From Oerskovia paurometabola (GTDB lineage: Bacteria > Actinomycetota > Actinomycetes > Actinomycetales > Cellulomonadaceae): a stretch of DNA of 64,000 nucleotides. The stretch lies in NCBI RefSeq assembly GCF_016907365.1, contig NZ_JAFBBV010000001.1, positions 3,844,001 through 3,908,000 on the forward strand, read 5' to 3'. The notes under the pieces were generated by a model. That model searched no databases, was not told where the DNA came from, and saw only the letters and a program-made list of their open reading frames with translations. How positions within the stretch are numbered: the stretch's first letter is position 1; each line of letters begins with the position of its first letter. Shown here piece by piece: positions 7,973-16,496 of this stretch. The position numbers and the translations under genes are program-made.

Positions 7973-10900
7973 TCACCGTCCGACCCGGTGCGCGAGGACC
8001 GCGAGCTCGACCCGCGAGCGCACGCCGAGCTTGCGGAAGACGCGCCCCAGGTGGACCTCGACGGTGCGGACCGAGAGGTAGAGCTGGTCCGCGGCCTCGC
8101 GGTTGGATCCCCCCTGGACGACCAGGAGCGCGACGTCGAGCTCTCGATCGGTGAGCTCGTCCGCCCAGCGGGCGCGCAGCTCGTCGAGGGCGTCGTCGGA
8201 CACGTCGCTCTCGCGTGCGGCGAGACGCGCCCTGCCCGACGACGCGACGACGGCGTGCGGGACGCCTCCCCCAGGGGTCGTGGTCGGGACGGGCGACGTC
8301 TCGGTGCGACGCGCGGCGACCTGCAGGGCGCCGAGGTGCTCGACGACGCCCGCGAGCTCACCCTGCGCCTGCCGGGCCCACGCCCACGCCCCGGACTGGG
8401 TCAGGAGCTCGACCGCCGAGAGGAGGTGCTCGTGGGCCGCGGGGAGGTCGCCCCAGCGCGTCAGGGCCCGGCCGAGACAGAGCTCGGTGCGCCCGTGCTC
8501 GAAGGGCGACGCGATCCCGCGACCCGCCGAGGCGACCGCGTCGCGCAGCGCGACCGCGTCCTCGGGCCTCGCGAGTGCGATCTCTGCTCGTGCGAGCGTC
8601 GCGACCCGGTTCGCCGGGGACAGGTCCTTGGCCTCGACCCGCCGCCGCGCGAGCGCCTTCTCCGCCGCGTCGGGACGGCCGGCGAGCACCCACGCCTCGA
8701 CGTCGTCCATCCCGGGCAGGTGCAGCATGTGGGCGCAGTCGCGCCGGTCGGTCTCGGCTGCCAGCTCGAGCAGGGTGGCCGCCTGGGTGTGGTGGCGGGC
8801 GAACGACGCCCCGATGGCCCGGTCCACGAGGAGGCCGAGCCGGACCGGCCGCGACGTCGGGCACGAGCACGTCTCCTCGAGGGCGGTGGCGAGCGTCCCC
8901 ACGCTGCCGTCGACCGCCATGTCGAGGCGCCGCGCGACCGCGACCCCCGTCCCGGCGAACGGCAGCCCGACGGGCAGGCGGAAGGCCGCCTCCTCGAGCT
9001 CGCGGCGCGCCTTGGTGATGTTTCCCGACCAGAAGTGCACCAGCACCTGGGCCAGGCGAAGGTGCGCCTCGACGTACGGGGTCACGGCACCTGACGGTGC
9101 GTCGAACCACCGGCCGCCGTTCCTGACCGGTGCGAGGTTCGCGACCGCGCTCGCGAGCGCCTGGCCCGCGACGTCGAGGGCGTCCTCGTCGGCCAGGGCG
9201 ATCGCCCGGCTGACCTGGGCGTACGCCTCCTGCTCGGGCGAGAGCCGCGACCCGGGCAGGTCCGCTCTCTTCCCGCGCTCCCCCACGCCGTAGTTGGCGA
9301 GCCACGACCTGACGACGTCGAGCCCTCCCACGCCCTGGGTGCATCGCCGAGCGAGACGCTTCGCCGCGTCGAACGCCTGGGACGCGGCGACGCCGTCACC
9401 CCGCTCGGCGTGAAGGGTCGCGGCGCTCGTGAGCCCCTTCACCACGTCGCCGATCTCGCACCCCCCGGCCGCGTCCCGGGGGCGACCCTCGTGGTCGACG
9501 CAACAGGTGCAGGCGTCGTCGTTGTCCGCGAGCGCGATGAACGGGGCGATCACGTCGTCGGGCACCTGGCCCTGGACGTGCGTGAGCGCGGTGACGAGCG
9601 GGCCCAGGATGCGGGCCGAGCTCACGCCGCCCTCGCAGCGTGCGGCGCGGCGCAGCCAGTCGGCCGCGTCGTGGACGTGACCGGACTGCAGCGCGGCCGT
9701 CCCCGCGACCACGTACGCCTCTCCGCGCTCGGACGCGGCCGCCTGGCTCGCGGCCTCTCGCGCGACCTCGTGAGCCCACACCACGTCCCCGCGCTCGAGG
9801 AGCCGCTGGGCCAGGGACACGAGCCCGGGCGCGAGCGCAGGGTCCCCCGCGAGCGTCGCGAGCGCCGTGTGCCAGGTCGCGATGTCCTCCTCGCCGGCCG
9901 CCGTGTGGACCGTCGCCAGCCGCAGGTGCGCGGCCGTGCGGTCCGCGAGCCGGGCGTCGCCGTGGACCAGCGAGCGCACCCTCGGGTCGGTGAACGCGAA
10001 ACGGCCCGAGACCAGGGAGAGCTGCCCCGAGAGAGGACCGTCGAGCACCTCCTCGATGCTCAGCCCCGACGCCGCGAGCAGCACGTCCGTGCGCTCGACG
10101 ACCGCGACCGCCGCGACGAGCAGGGCCCGCCGCTCCTCGGGGGCGAGCTCGTCGAGCCGGTCGCCGAGCAGCGTGCGGACCGCCTGCACCGGGGGGAGGG
10201 GGTCCGGGAGGATCGCGGTGCCCGCGAGCTGTTCGGTCGACAGCAGCCGGGCCGTCTGGGAGATCGCCGCCGCGTTGCCCGCGAGGTTCTGGGCGAGCCG
10301 CGCCGCGACGTGGGGGGCCACGGCCAGGCGCTCCTCGACGAGCAGCAGGTGCAGCGCCTCCGACGGACCGAGGGGCGCGAGCTCCCGCACCTCGATCGGG
10401 TACGGGAGCGGACGGTCGAAGCCACCGGGGACCGCGGTCGCGAGGAGCACGAGCGCCGCGCGCCGCTGGGCGACGAGCCCGACCACCACGGCGCGGCTGA
10501 TCTCGTCGACCAGGTGGAGGTCGTCGGCGAGCAGCACGACCGTCCGGTCGGGCACCGCCTCCTCGAGGTACTCGGCGAGCGCGACCGCGCCGACCTCCGG
10601 CAGGTAGCCGTACTCCGGGTCGGCGACGTCGAGCGGGCGCACGAGCCGGTCCGGCACCGCGCACCCGGTGACCTGGGCGACCTGGGACACGAGGGAGCGC
10701 ACCGCCCCGCCGGACCGCTGCGGTCCCATCGCCTGGGCGACCCGCAGGACCAGGGGCGGGTGCGGACCGCTCGCCCCGTGCAGCGCCTCGTGGACGAGCT
10801 CGAGCGTGGTGCTCGCTCCCATGCCCGGCTCACCGGTCCAGACGAAGGCGCCCCGCCCGTCGGCGACCGCCGAGAGAGCGAGGTCGATCTCCGCCCGCCT

Positions 10901-10990
10901 GGACGAGAGCCGCTCAGGCCGGTGCTCGGTGGACGTGCGGGACGTGCGCACCTGATCTGAGGTCAGGACGTCTTGCTGGCTGGCTGGCAT
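7973..10990 (-). CDS. LuxR-family (LAL-type) transcriptional regulator with N-terminal ATPase domain
   Basis: I start this 1005-aa protein at the ATG preceded by GGGAGG 7 nt upstream; an upstream ATG would add 19 residues without a better ribosome site. The N-terminal AAA/NACHT-like ATPase has a P-loop region G-E-P-G-M-G-A-S-T (53-61) in which the usual Lys is Ala, and a Walker B-like VVLLADDLHL. A TPR-like helical middle follows. The last 60 residues are a LuxR-type HTH (LTDRELDVALLV, then NREAADQLYLSVRTVEVHLGR). LAL proteins usually activate transcription in response to a ligand. Position directly upstream of two chitinase genes suggests a role in chitin or sugar response, which is inference. 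Confidence 0.9.
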   Translation of the reverse strand: MPASQQDVLTSDQVRTSRTSTEHRPERLSSRRAEIDLALSAVADGRGAFVWTGEPGMGASTTLELVHEALHGASGPHPPLVLRVAQAMGPQRSGGAVRSLVSQVAQVTGCAVPDRLVRPLDVADPEYGYLPEVGAVALAEYLEEAVPDRTVVLLADDLHLVDEISRAVVVGLVAQRRAALVLLATAVPGGFDRPLPYPIEVRELAPLGPSEALHLLLVEERLAVAPHVAARLAQNLAGNAAAISQTARLLSTEQLAGTAILPDPLPPVQAVRTLLGDRLDELAPEERRALLVAAVAVVERTDVLLAASGLSIEEVLDGPLSGQLSLVSGRFAFTDPRVRSLVHGDARLADRTAAHLRLATVHTAAGEEDIATWHTALATLAGDPALAPGLVSLAQRLLERGDVVWAHEVAREAASQAAASERGEAYVVAGTAALQSGHVHDAADWLRRAARCEGGVSSARILGPLVTALTHVQGQVPDDVIAPFIALADNDDACTCCVDHEGRPRDAAGGCEIGDVVKGLTSAATLHAERGDGVAASQAFDAAKRLARRCTQGVGGLDVVRSWLANYGVGERGKRADLPGSRLSPEQEAYAQVSRAIALADEDALDVAGQALASAVANLAPVRNGGRWFDAPSGAVTPYVEAHLRLAQVLVHFWSGNITKARRELEEAAFRLPVGLPFAGTGVAVARRLDMAVDGSVGTLATALEETCSCPTSRPVRLGLLVDRAIGASFARHHTQAATLLELAAETDRRDCAHMLHLPGMDDVEAWVLAGRPDAAEKALARRRVEAKDLSPANRVATLARAEIALARPEDAVALRDAVASAGRGIASPFEHGRTELCLGRALTRWGDLPAAHEHLLSAVELLTQSGAWAWARQAQGELAGVVEHLGALQVAARRTETSPVPTTTPGGGVPHAVVASSGRARLAARESDVSDDALDELRARWADELTDRELDVALLVVQGGSNREAADQLYLSVRTVEVHLGRVFRKLGVRSRVELAVLAHRVGR

Positions 10991-11137
10991 GTCAGACCCT
11001 CCCGTCCGGGGCAACGATGGCCGGACGACTCTCAGGAATGTTAACAACCCGACGTAAAAGCGGGCATCCTGTTCTGTTACCCGTCAGTGTCTTCGGCGGC
11101 TTCCGCTGGGGGCGGGTTGCCGGGGCCTTCGACCAGG

Positions 11138-11183
11138 TCTAGGGTGACCTCGTCCCTCCGTCTGTTCTGCCGAGAGATCTCGG
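11138..11183 (+). promoter_or_regulatory. Possible promoter and palindromic site upstream of the corA leader
   Basis: TAGGGT near 11138 could be a -10. CCGAGAGATCTCGG (11170-11183) is a perfect 14-bp palindrome within a larger GTCTG...CAGAC inverted repeat. It lies about 50 nt before the leader ORF, so it may fold in the 5' UTR or act as an operator. Confidence 0.4.
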
Positions 11184-11233
11184 TACCTCAGACGAGCACG
11201 GAACCAGAAGCAGATGAGAAGGAGGTGAGAGCG

Positions 11234-11299
11234 ATGCCGGACGGCAGCAGTCATAGATCCCCGCACTGCGCGCTCGCTCCCCTCCGTCCTGCCCGCTGA
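11234..11299 (+). CDS. Putative 21-codon leader peptide upstream of corA
   Basis: An ATG preceded by an excellent ribosome site (AGGAGGTGA, about 6 nt) opens a 21-codon frame starting MPDGSSHRSP and ending LRPAR. Four of 21 residues are Pro. The stop is followed by GC-rich sequence able to form hairpins, then the 101-aa/corA operon 160 nt downstream. The arrangement resembles Pro-containing leaders of Mg2+ transporter genes in enterobacteria (mgtL type). That parallel is inference; the ORF may also just be a spurious good SD. Confidence 0.4.
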   Translation: MPDGSSHRSPHCALAPLRPAR

Positions 11300-11459
11300 C
11301 CCTCGGGTCAGCCCTCCCGGCACGGCCCTCGGGGCGGTCGCCAGTGCGCTCCATGCACCGTCACCTCCCTCGCCAGGTCCTGCCCCCGTGTCCGCACGCA
11401 GGCGGATCGCCCGGCGTCCGGTCGGCACCGTCGAGAGCACGGCGCCGGGAAGGACCACC
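11300..11459 (+). promoter_or_regulatory. Leader region between the short ORF and the corA operon
   Basis: These 160 bp hold several GC-rich inverted repeats (for example GACCCTCGGGTC at the leader stop, and CCCTCGGGG). I recognise no known riboswitch. An M-box core (GTTAGGTGAGGC type) is not present. Confidence 0.3.
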
Positions 11460-11765
11460 ATGTCGACGAGCACCTACCTCAGTGCACCCTGCCCCGCGCC
11501 CACTCGCAAGGGCTCCGCACCACTCCGAACGAATCGGGCCACCACCCCCACGCCCGGTCCCCGCCGCCCCGACCTCGAGCGCCAGTCGATCACGTTCACG
11601 ATCGGCCTGTACCTGTTCATCTGCACGGCCCTGCTCGGGACGCACCTGCTGGCCGCAGGGCACGACAACGTCCCGGCGACCGGGGTGACGACGAGCGCCC
11701 CGACCGGTGCGACGCCGTCGGGCACGGGCTCCCCGCAGGTCGGCGCGCCAGCGGTGAACCCGTGA
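11460..11765 (+). CDS. Small single-span membrane protein coupled to corA
   Basis: This 101-aa protein starts at an ATG with GGAAGGA 5-6 nt upstream; the longer frame from 11388 lacks such a site. Residues 1-44 are Pro/Thr/Arg-rich and probably cytoplasmic, then one membrane span (about 48-66, ITFTIGLYLFICTALLGT) and a Thr/Gly/Pro-rich tail. The stop overlaps the GTG of corA by 4 nt (GTGA), so translation is coupled. I know no family for it. A role as an accessory or regulatory peptide for the CorA channel is inference from coupling alone. Confidence 0.6.
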   Translation: MSTSTYLSAPCPAPTRKGSAPLRTNRATTPTPGPRRPDLERQSITFTIGLYLFICTALLGTHLLAAGHDNVPATGVTTSAPTGATPSGTGSPQVGAPAVNP

Positions 11766-12763
11766 GCGCGACGACGCCCGCGGTCGTCGAGGCGACCCGG
11801 CCCGCGACGACGTACGGTCACCGCCCCGCGTCGGCGACCCCGGCGGGCGCCCCACGGTTCGACCCCCAGGCCCTGCGTGTCCGCTGGCTCCAGGTCGCCT
11901 CCGAGGACGCAGCCGCGCTCGAGCGCGCGCGGGACGCGGGCGTCGACTTCTCCCTGGCCTCCGGGCGCGTCTGGGAGACCGACGAGCACGTCTACCTGCC
12001 CGTCGTGGCGACCTACCGGCGCGGCGAGCGGATCGAGCGCGAGGTCCTGATGTTCGCGCTGTCCCCCGACCGCGTCGTGACCCTCCAGCCGTCCCGGCAC
12101 TACCCGATCTTCGACAAGGCCATAGCCCGCATGCGGCGCACCCCGCGCCTGACCCAGACGTCGTACGGCGTCATGTACGCGCTGCTGTACGCGCTCAACG
12201 AGGCCGCCGAGCGCGTCATCCACCACGCGAGCGACCTGCTCGAGGACATGTCCGACCAGATCGAGGAGGCCACGCTCGGCTACGACCGGCGCGGTCGTGA
12301 GATCGGCGTGACCGACATGCAGGGCACCATCTCCCGCATGAACCGGGCCGAGGAGATCGTCTCGAGCACCCAGGAGTCCCAGCTCTCGCTCGCGCGCGCC
12401 GCCCGGCACCTGCGCAGCGAGATCGCCGACACCGACCCCGTGCTCGCGGGACTCGTCGAGACCCTCATCGCGGACGTCGACGGAGTCAAGGAGCACGCGA
12501 GCTTCGAGCACGACAAGGTCCGCTACCTCCAGCAGGCCATCATGACCTCGCTCGACGTCAAGCAGAACCAGATCGTCAAGGTGTTCACGATCATCACCGC
12601 GGTGTTCCTGCCCCCGACGCTCATCACGTCGTTCTACGGCATGAACTTCACGCGCATGCCCGAGCTCGAGTGGGAGCTCGGGTTCCCGTGGGTCGTGCTC
12701 GTGACGCTCGTCGCCGCCGTCATCCCGCTCGTGTACATCAAGCGGCGCGGCTGGCTGCGCTGA
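11762..12763 (+). CDS. corA: CorA-family magnesium (divalent cation) transporter
   Basis: The 333-aa product has the CorA layout: a soluble alpha/beta N-terminal domain, a long helical stalk (about 120-265), then two C-terminal membrane helices with the signature Y-G-M-N-F at the end of the first (VFLPPTLITSFYGMNF) and a basic K-R-R tail. It forms pentameric channels for Mg2+ (also Co2+/Ni2+) in known members. The GTG start overlaps the upstream 101-aa ORF stop. A region of about 220 nt with a possible leader peptide lies upstream of the operon, which may give Mg2+-dependent control. Confidence 0.92.
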   Translation: MSATTPAVVEATRPATTYGHRPASATPAGAPRFDPQALRVRWLQVASEDAAALERARDAGVDFSLASGRVWETDEHVYLPVVATYRRGERIEREVLMFALSPDRVVTLQPSRHYPIFDKAIARMRRTPRLTQTSYGVMYALLYALNEAAERVIHHASDLLEDMSDQIEEATLGYDRRGREIGVTDMQGTISRMNRAEEIVSSTQESQLSLARAARHLRSEIADTDPVLAGLVETLIADVDGVKEHASFEHDKVRYLQQAIMTSLDVKQNQIVKVFTIITAVFLPPTLITSFYGMNFTRMPELEWELGFPWVVLVTLVAAVIPLVYIKRRGWLR

Positions 12764-12797
12764 GGCCCGCTCCCCCCGGGCGGACCCTGGACACGCG

Positions 12798-12843
12798 GAC
12801 GCCGCCGGGGCCACGACAGGCAGGTCGTGGTCCCGGCGGCGTC
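12798..12843. terminator. Bidirectional terminator between corA and chitinase 3
   Basis: A 20-nt arm (from 12798) and its complement ending at 12843, with one mismatch, flank a 6-nt loop. The hairpin lies between convergent genes ending at 12763 (+) and 12879 (-). Confidence 0.8.
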
Positions 12844-12878
12844 GGGTTGCGCAGGGCTGCGGCCGCTACCGCGTCAGG

Positions 12879-14507
12879 TCAGACGCAGGAACCGACCACG
12901 CGCCACGGGCTCCAGTACTTCTCGGTGCCCGGTGCGTTGGTGTGGACCCACCAGTTGGCCTGGTAGTTGACGCCCTGGTGGGACGCCACCTGGCCAGCAG
13001 TGTAGATGCCCGCCTTGGTCCAGTCGCCGTAGCATCCACCGGGAGCGTCCGAGTCGACCGGACCCGCCTGCGACGCGCGGTAGACGTCAGCGGCCGCACC
13101 GACCAGCTCGTCCTCGTAGTCACCCGCGAGGTCCCACCACATCGAGCCGCCCAGGCCCTTCTCCGCGACCCACTTCGCCTTGTACTCGACGGCGCGCGGG
13201 GTGTCGACCGTCCACCACTCGTTGCCGTCGTAGCGCCAGGACGACCCGGTCGTCTCGTCGAAGTACTCGGTGCCCAGGTCGCGCAGCTCGAAGTACTGCT
13301 TGTAGCCGGGCTCGTGCGTGCCCTCGGCCACGCCTGCGGCCGACTGCCACGCCCCGTTCGAGTCGCCTGCCTCGACACCGGTCCAGCCGCGGCCGAACGC
13401 GGGGATGCCCAGCGTGATCTGTTGCGGGTCGACGCCGCGGCTCAGGTACAGGTCGATCCCCTGCTCGACCGAGATCTCGCCCGTGTAGGTCGGGTCGTCG
13501 TGCAGGTTGGACTGGTGCCCGGCCAGGTTCGGCGACCAACCACCGTGCAGGTCGTAGCCCTGGATGTTGCCGTAGTCGAGGTAGTCGAAGATCTTCGGCG
13601 CGTCCCAGCCCGCGTTGATGACCGTCGGGTTCACCGGGATGTACGAGGACAGGAGGTACTCCTTGCCCTGCGAGGCGCCGTACTCGTCGAGCTGCTCACG
13701 GAACTCCGCGAGCAGCGCCGTGAAGTTCGCCTTGTCGTTCACGGGGTCGACGAAGTTCTCGGGGTGCTGCGACCAGCCCGGCGCGCCAGGCCACTCCCAG
13801 TCGATGTCGATGCCGTCGAAGAGGCCGGCTGCTGCGCCCGGGCCACCGCGGCCGTCGATCTCCGGCAGGTTGCCCTCGAGGTAGAGGTCGATGCACGACG
13901 AGACGAACTTCTCGCGGGACTCGGGCGTCGCGGCGGCCTTCGAGAAGAACTTGGACCAGGTCCACCCACCGATCGACACCAGCACCTTGGTGTCGGGGTT
14001 CGTCTCCTTGAGCTTGAGGACCTGGTTGAAGTTCCCGGCGAGCGCCTGGTCTGCCGTGTCCGCGACCCCGTCGATCGAGTCCGCCGCACTGACACCGTCG
14101 ACGAAGTCGGCGCCGGCGACACCTGCCCCGTCGTTGCCGCCGGGTGCGGGCGAGCCGTCCTTGTCGGAGATGAAGCACGTCAGGTCGGTCGGGTGGATGT
14201 TCGCGAACGCGTAGTTGACGTGCGTGATCTGGTCGGCCTGGCCGGACTCCTGGAAGTCCTTGACCGTGTAGCCGTAGTTCTCCGGGGCCCACGACATGAA
14301 GTAGCCGACGTTGCGGTACCCGTTGATGTCGTTGTCACCGTTGGGGCTGACCGCGGCGGGCGCGGCGGGCGTGGCCGGCGCGGCCGTCGCCGTGCCTGCC
14401 GCGACCAGGCCGGACGCCACGAGGGCCAGGGTCGTCGCCGTCACCACGGCACCGGCAGCGCGGCGGGTGCGGCGTGGTAGCGAGGGAGTGTTGCGAGATG
14501 CGTGCAA
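12879..14507 (-). CDS. Secreted GH18 chitinase with C-terminal CBM5/12-like domain
   Basis: The frame extends to 14660, but the likely start is TTG at 14507 (542 aa): AAGAGG lies 6 nt upstream, the first residues (HASRNTPSLPRRTRR) form a typical signal peptide n-region, and a promoter-like element lies upstream of it. The GH18 barrel starts at INGYRNVGYF; the catalytic D-G-I-D-I-D-W-E ends at Glu238. A short C-terminal module with C-Y-G-D-W...ANWW...W-R-V-V-G-S-C resembles CBM5/12 with AKWW changed to ANWW. There is no TTGG linker, unlike chitinases 1 and 2. The barrel is closest to chitinase 2. Confidence 0.93.
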   Translation of the reverse strand: MHASRNTPSLPRRTRRAAGAVVTATTLALVASGLVAAGTATAAPATPAAPAAVSPNGDNDINGYRNVGYFMSWAPENYGYTVKDFQESGQADQITHVNYAFANIHPTDLTCFISDKDGSPAPGGNDGAGVAGADFVDGVSAADSIDGVADTADQALAGNFNQVLKLKETNPDTKVLVSIGGWTWSKFFSKAAATPESREKFVSSCIDLYLEGNLPEIDGRGGPGAAAGLFDGIDIDWEWPGAPGWSQHPENFVDPVNDKANFTALLAEFREQLDEYGASQGKEYLLSSYIPVNPTVINAGWDAPKIFDYLDYGNIQGYDLHGGWSPNLAGHQSNLHDDPTYTGEISVEQGIDLYLSRGVDPQQITLGIPAFGRGWTGVEAGDSNGAWQSAAGVAEGTHEPGYKQYFELRDLGTEYFDETTGSSWRYDGNEWWTVDTPRAVEYKAKWVAEKGLGGSMWWDLAGDYEDELVGAAADVYRASQAGPVDSDAPGGCYGDWTKAGIYTAGQVASHQGVNYQANWWVHTNAPGTEKYWSPWRVVGSCV

Positions 14508-14578
14508 AGGGAGGCCTCTTCGTCTTCCGTGCTGCTGACTCCGGTCCGTTCCGGAGCCCCAGATGCTGGGCACTCTCG

Positions 14579-14656
14579 AACCTAACCAGGCGCGCGCGCG
14601 AATGATGTACGGGGCTTCCACATGGTTCACAGCGGTCACATAAGGGATTTCCCTTA
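14579..14656 (-). promoter_or_regulatory. Chitinase 3 promoter with shared activator-like element and an extra inverted repeat
   Basis: On the coding strand GTGAACCATGTGG (14630-14618) precedes TAGGTT (14584-14579) by exactly 33 nt, matching chitinase 2. Just further upstream TAAGGGA-TT-TCCCTTA (14641-14656) is a perfect 7-bp inverted repeat absent from chitinase 2, so a second regulator may act here. Confidence 0.6.
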
Positions 14657-14716
14657 CCAACGCGTCGAATCGCTCGAAACGTTACGAACGGTAGCCTTTC
14701 GAGCCTCGACGGGCCG

Positions 14717-15142
14717 CTATGCCTCGACGAGGATCGTCACCGGGCCGTCGTTGACGAGCTCGACCTGCATGTCCGCACCGAACACGCCGGTCGCGACCTC
14801 GACCCCCCTCGCACGCAGCGCGGCGACCACCTCGGCGACGAGCGGCTCCGCCACGTCCCCCTTCGCCGCACCGTTCCACGACGGGCGCCGCCCCTTCTTG
14901 GTGTCCGCGTAGAGCGTGAACTGGCTGACGACCAGGACGGGCGCGCCCTCGTCGAGCACCGACCGCTCGTCGCGCAGGATCCGCAGCTCGGCGATCTTGC
15001 GCGCGACGAGCTCGACCTGCGCGGGACCGTCGTCGTGCGTCACGCCCACGAGCGCGACCAGGCCCGGCCGGTCGACGCGCCCCACGACCTCGCCGCCCAC
15101 GCTCACGCTCGCGCGCGTCACGCGCTGCAAGACCGCCCTCAT
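14717..15142 (-). CDS. dtd: D-aminoacyl-tRNA deacylase
   Basis: The 141-aa protein matches DTD in length and signatures: the N-terminal [13 protein letters not shown], the [12 protein letters not shown] active-site strand, R-R-P-S-W and C-terminal NDGPVT. It hydrolyses D-amino acids, and Gly misattached to tRNA-Ala, in the cytoplasm. The ATG overlaps the asparaginase stop by 4 nt (ATGA), so it is the third gene of a coupled DUF2516-asparaginase-dtd operon. The frame runs on upstream, but only this start gives the family N-terminus. Confidence 0.95.
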   Translation of the reverse strand: MRAVLQRVTRASVSVGGEVVGRVDRPGLVALVGVTHDDGPAQVELVARKIAELRILRDERSVLDEGAPVLVVSQFTLYADTKKGRRPSWNGAAKGDVAEPLVAEVVAALRARGVEVATGVFGADMQVELVNDGPVTILVEA

Positions 15143-16146
15143 GCGGCGAAGCCCGGTCCGAACGCGGCCCGCACCTCGCCCACGGGCTCTCCCCCACCCA
15201 GGACCGGGGTGCGGGAGACACGGTCGAGCGCGGCGCCGTCGGCCCCCGGCAGGTCGCGCGCCCCCAAGGCCGCCAGCGCGGAGACCAGCACCGCGGGACG
15301 CGGGCGCGGCGAGCCGTCGAGGACCTTGAACGCGAGCGCGCGGCCGTCCGGCAGGCCCGCGCCGTACACGCCGTCCGCGCCGTCCTTGGCGACGAGGCCC
15401 GGGACCGCCTGCATGACCTCGGTCGCGTCGCGACCGGTCCCGCCGACCATCTCGGGGAACGAGGACATCGCGCCTGCCACCAGGGCCTCGGGCGACCCGG
15501 GCGCCGCCGCCGGCGCACCGGCCAGCCGGCCGAAGCCCCGCGCCATGCCGACCAGCGTCGTCGAGAAGAGCGGCGCACCGCAGCCGTCGACCGTCACGTG
15601 GAGGTCCGCCGCGTCGTCGCCCGTGAGCTCGAGCAGGGTCTCGCGGATCGCGACCTGGAGCGGGTGCGCGGGATCCAGGTACGTCGCGGTGTCCCAGCCG
15701 GCCACGACGCACGTCGCGAGCATCGCGGCATGCTTGCCCGAGCAGTTCTGCGTGATCGACGCCGGGCCGTTGCCGAGCTCCTGCCACGCGAACGCCGCCG
15801 GCGGGTAGACCGGCATGTCCGGGGTGTTGCGCAGCGCCGACTCGTCGAGCCCGACCCCCGCGAGGATCTCGCGCGCGCCCGCGAGGTGGAAGTCCTCGGC
15901 GTTGTGGCTCGCGGCACCGAGCGCCAGCAGACGAGGCGGCAGGGTCAGGCCGTTGCGGAGCATCGCGACCGCCTGGAACGGCTTGACCGACGAACGAGGC
16001 CAGATCACGGTCGACGCGTCGCCCACCACCAGATCGGCCTCACCCGAGGCGTTGAGCGTCACCAGGTGCCCCAGGTGCACGGACTCGACCAGGTCGCCCC
16101 GGACGACCTCCGCGAGCGGAGCGGCGGAGCGCAGCACGGGGTTCAC
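15139..16146 (-). CDS. Asparaginase (type II family protein, cytoplasmic)
   Basis: This 335-aa protein resembles actinobacterial proteins annotated as asparaginase (thermolabile, rhizobial AnsA-like type), with segments [21 protein letters not shown] and V-D-G-C-G-A-P. The S-S-V-K and C-S-G-K-H motifs carry the probable catalytic Ser and Lys of this non-classical family. GTG at 16146 overlaps the stop of DUF2516, and its own stop overlaps dtd, so start and end are well fixed. No signal peptide is seen. Substrate (Asn) is assigned by family only. Confidence 0.85.
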   Translation of the reverse strand: MNPVLRSAAPLAEVVRGDLVESVHLGHLVTLNASGEADLVVGDASTVIWPRSSVKPFQAVAMLRNGLTLPPRLLALGAASHNAEDFHLAGAREILAGVGLDESALRNTPDMPVYPPAAFAWQELGNGPASITQNCSGKHAAMLATCVVAGWDTATYLDPAHPLQVAIRETLLELTGDDAADLHVTVDGCGAPLFSTTLVGMARGFGRLAGAPAAAPGSPEALVAGAMSSFPEMVGGTGRDATEVMQAVPGLVAKDGADGVYGAGLPDGRALAFKVLDGSPRPRPAVLVSALAALGARDLPGADGAALDRVSRTPVLGGGEPVGEVRAAFGPGFAA

Positions 16147-16487
16147 CACCCGCCCGGACGGCCACCACGGTTGCCGCCCGACCCGCGACCGAACCCGTAC
16201 GACTTGAGCCGAGGACGCACGTCGACCAGGTAGATGAAGGCCGGGACGAGGGCCAGGAGGTTCAAGAAGCTGGAGCTCGTCAGCATCAACGGCGGCAGGC
16301 CGAGGAACCCGATCGCCGCGGCGACCCCCAGGATCGCCGACCAGATCGGCTTGGTGAGCTTCCCCTCGGCGGTGAACCCGTTCGCGGGACGCCGCAGCGC
16401 ATCGATGAGAGCGAAGGCCTGCGCGGCGAACACCACGACCGCGAGGATGACGAGAACGAGCCACTGGGCTCCACCGAAGCTGATCAC
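16143..16487 (-). CDS. DUF2516 family small membrane protein
   Basis: The 114-aa protein has three hydrophobic segments (about 8-27, 48-65 and 69-86) with the conserved ALIDALRRPANGF and a Gly/Arg-rich tail, typical of the actinobacterial DUF2516 family. Function is unknown. The GTG start is preceded by TAGGCT at 6 nt with no room for a ribosome site, so the mRNA is probably leaderless. It is the first gene of the operon with asparaginase and dtd. Confidence 0.8.
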   Translation of the reverse strand: MISFGGAQWLVLVILAVVVFAAQAFALIDALRRPANGFTAEGKLTKPIWSAILGVAAAIGFLGLPPLMLTSSSFLNLLALVPAFIYLVDVRPRLKSYGFGRGSGGNRGGRPGGW

Positions 16488-16496
16488 GTGTCGAGC

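Noticed and set aside
11128..11148. DasR (dre) site, from the ACCAGGTCTAGGGTGACC resemblance to TGGTCTAGACCA
   Set aside because: Only the GGTCTAG half matches. It is far from any chitinase gene on the correct strand.
11100..11459. M-box magnesium riboswitch upstream of corA
   Set aside because: I could not find the conserved GTTAGGTGAGGC-type core or the expected later helices. Only a possible leader peptide is reported.
14618..14640. Crp site (TGTGA-N6-TCACA) in the chitinase 3 promoter
   Set aside because: TGTGA half-sites are present, but as direct repeats. The second inverted half is missing.
14508..14660. N-terminal extension of chitinase 3 from the upstream ATG
   Set aside because: It would place 51 unrelated residues before a normal signal peptide and run through the predicted promoter.
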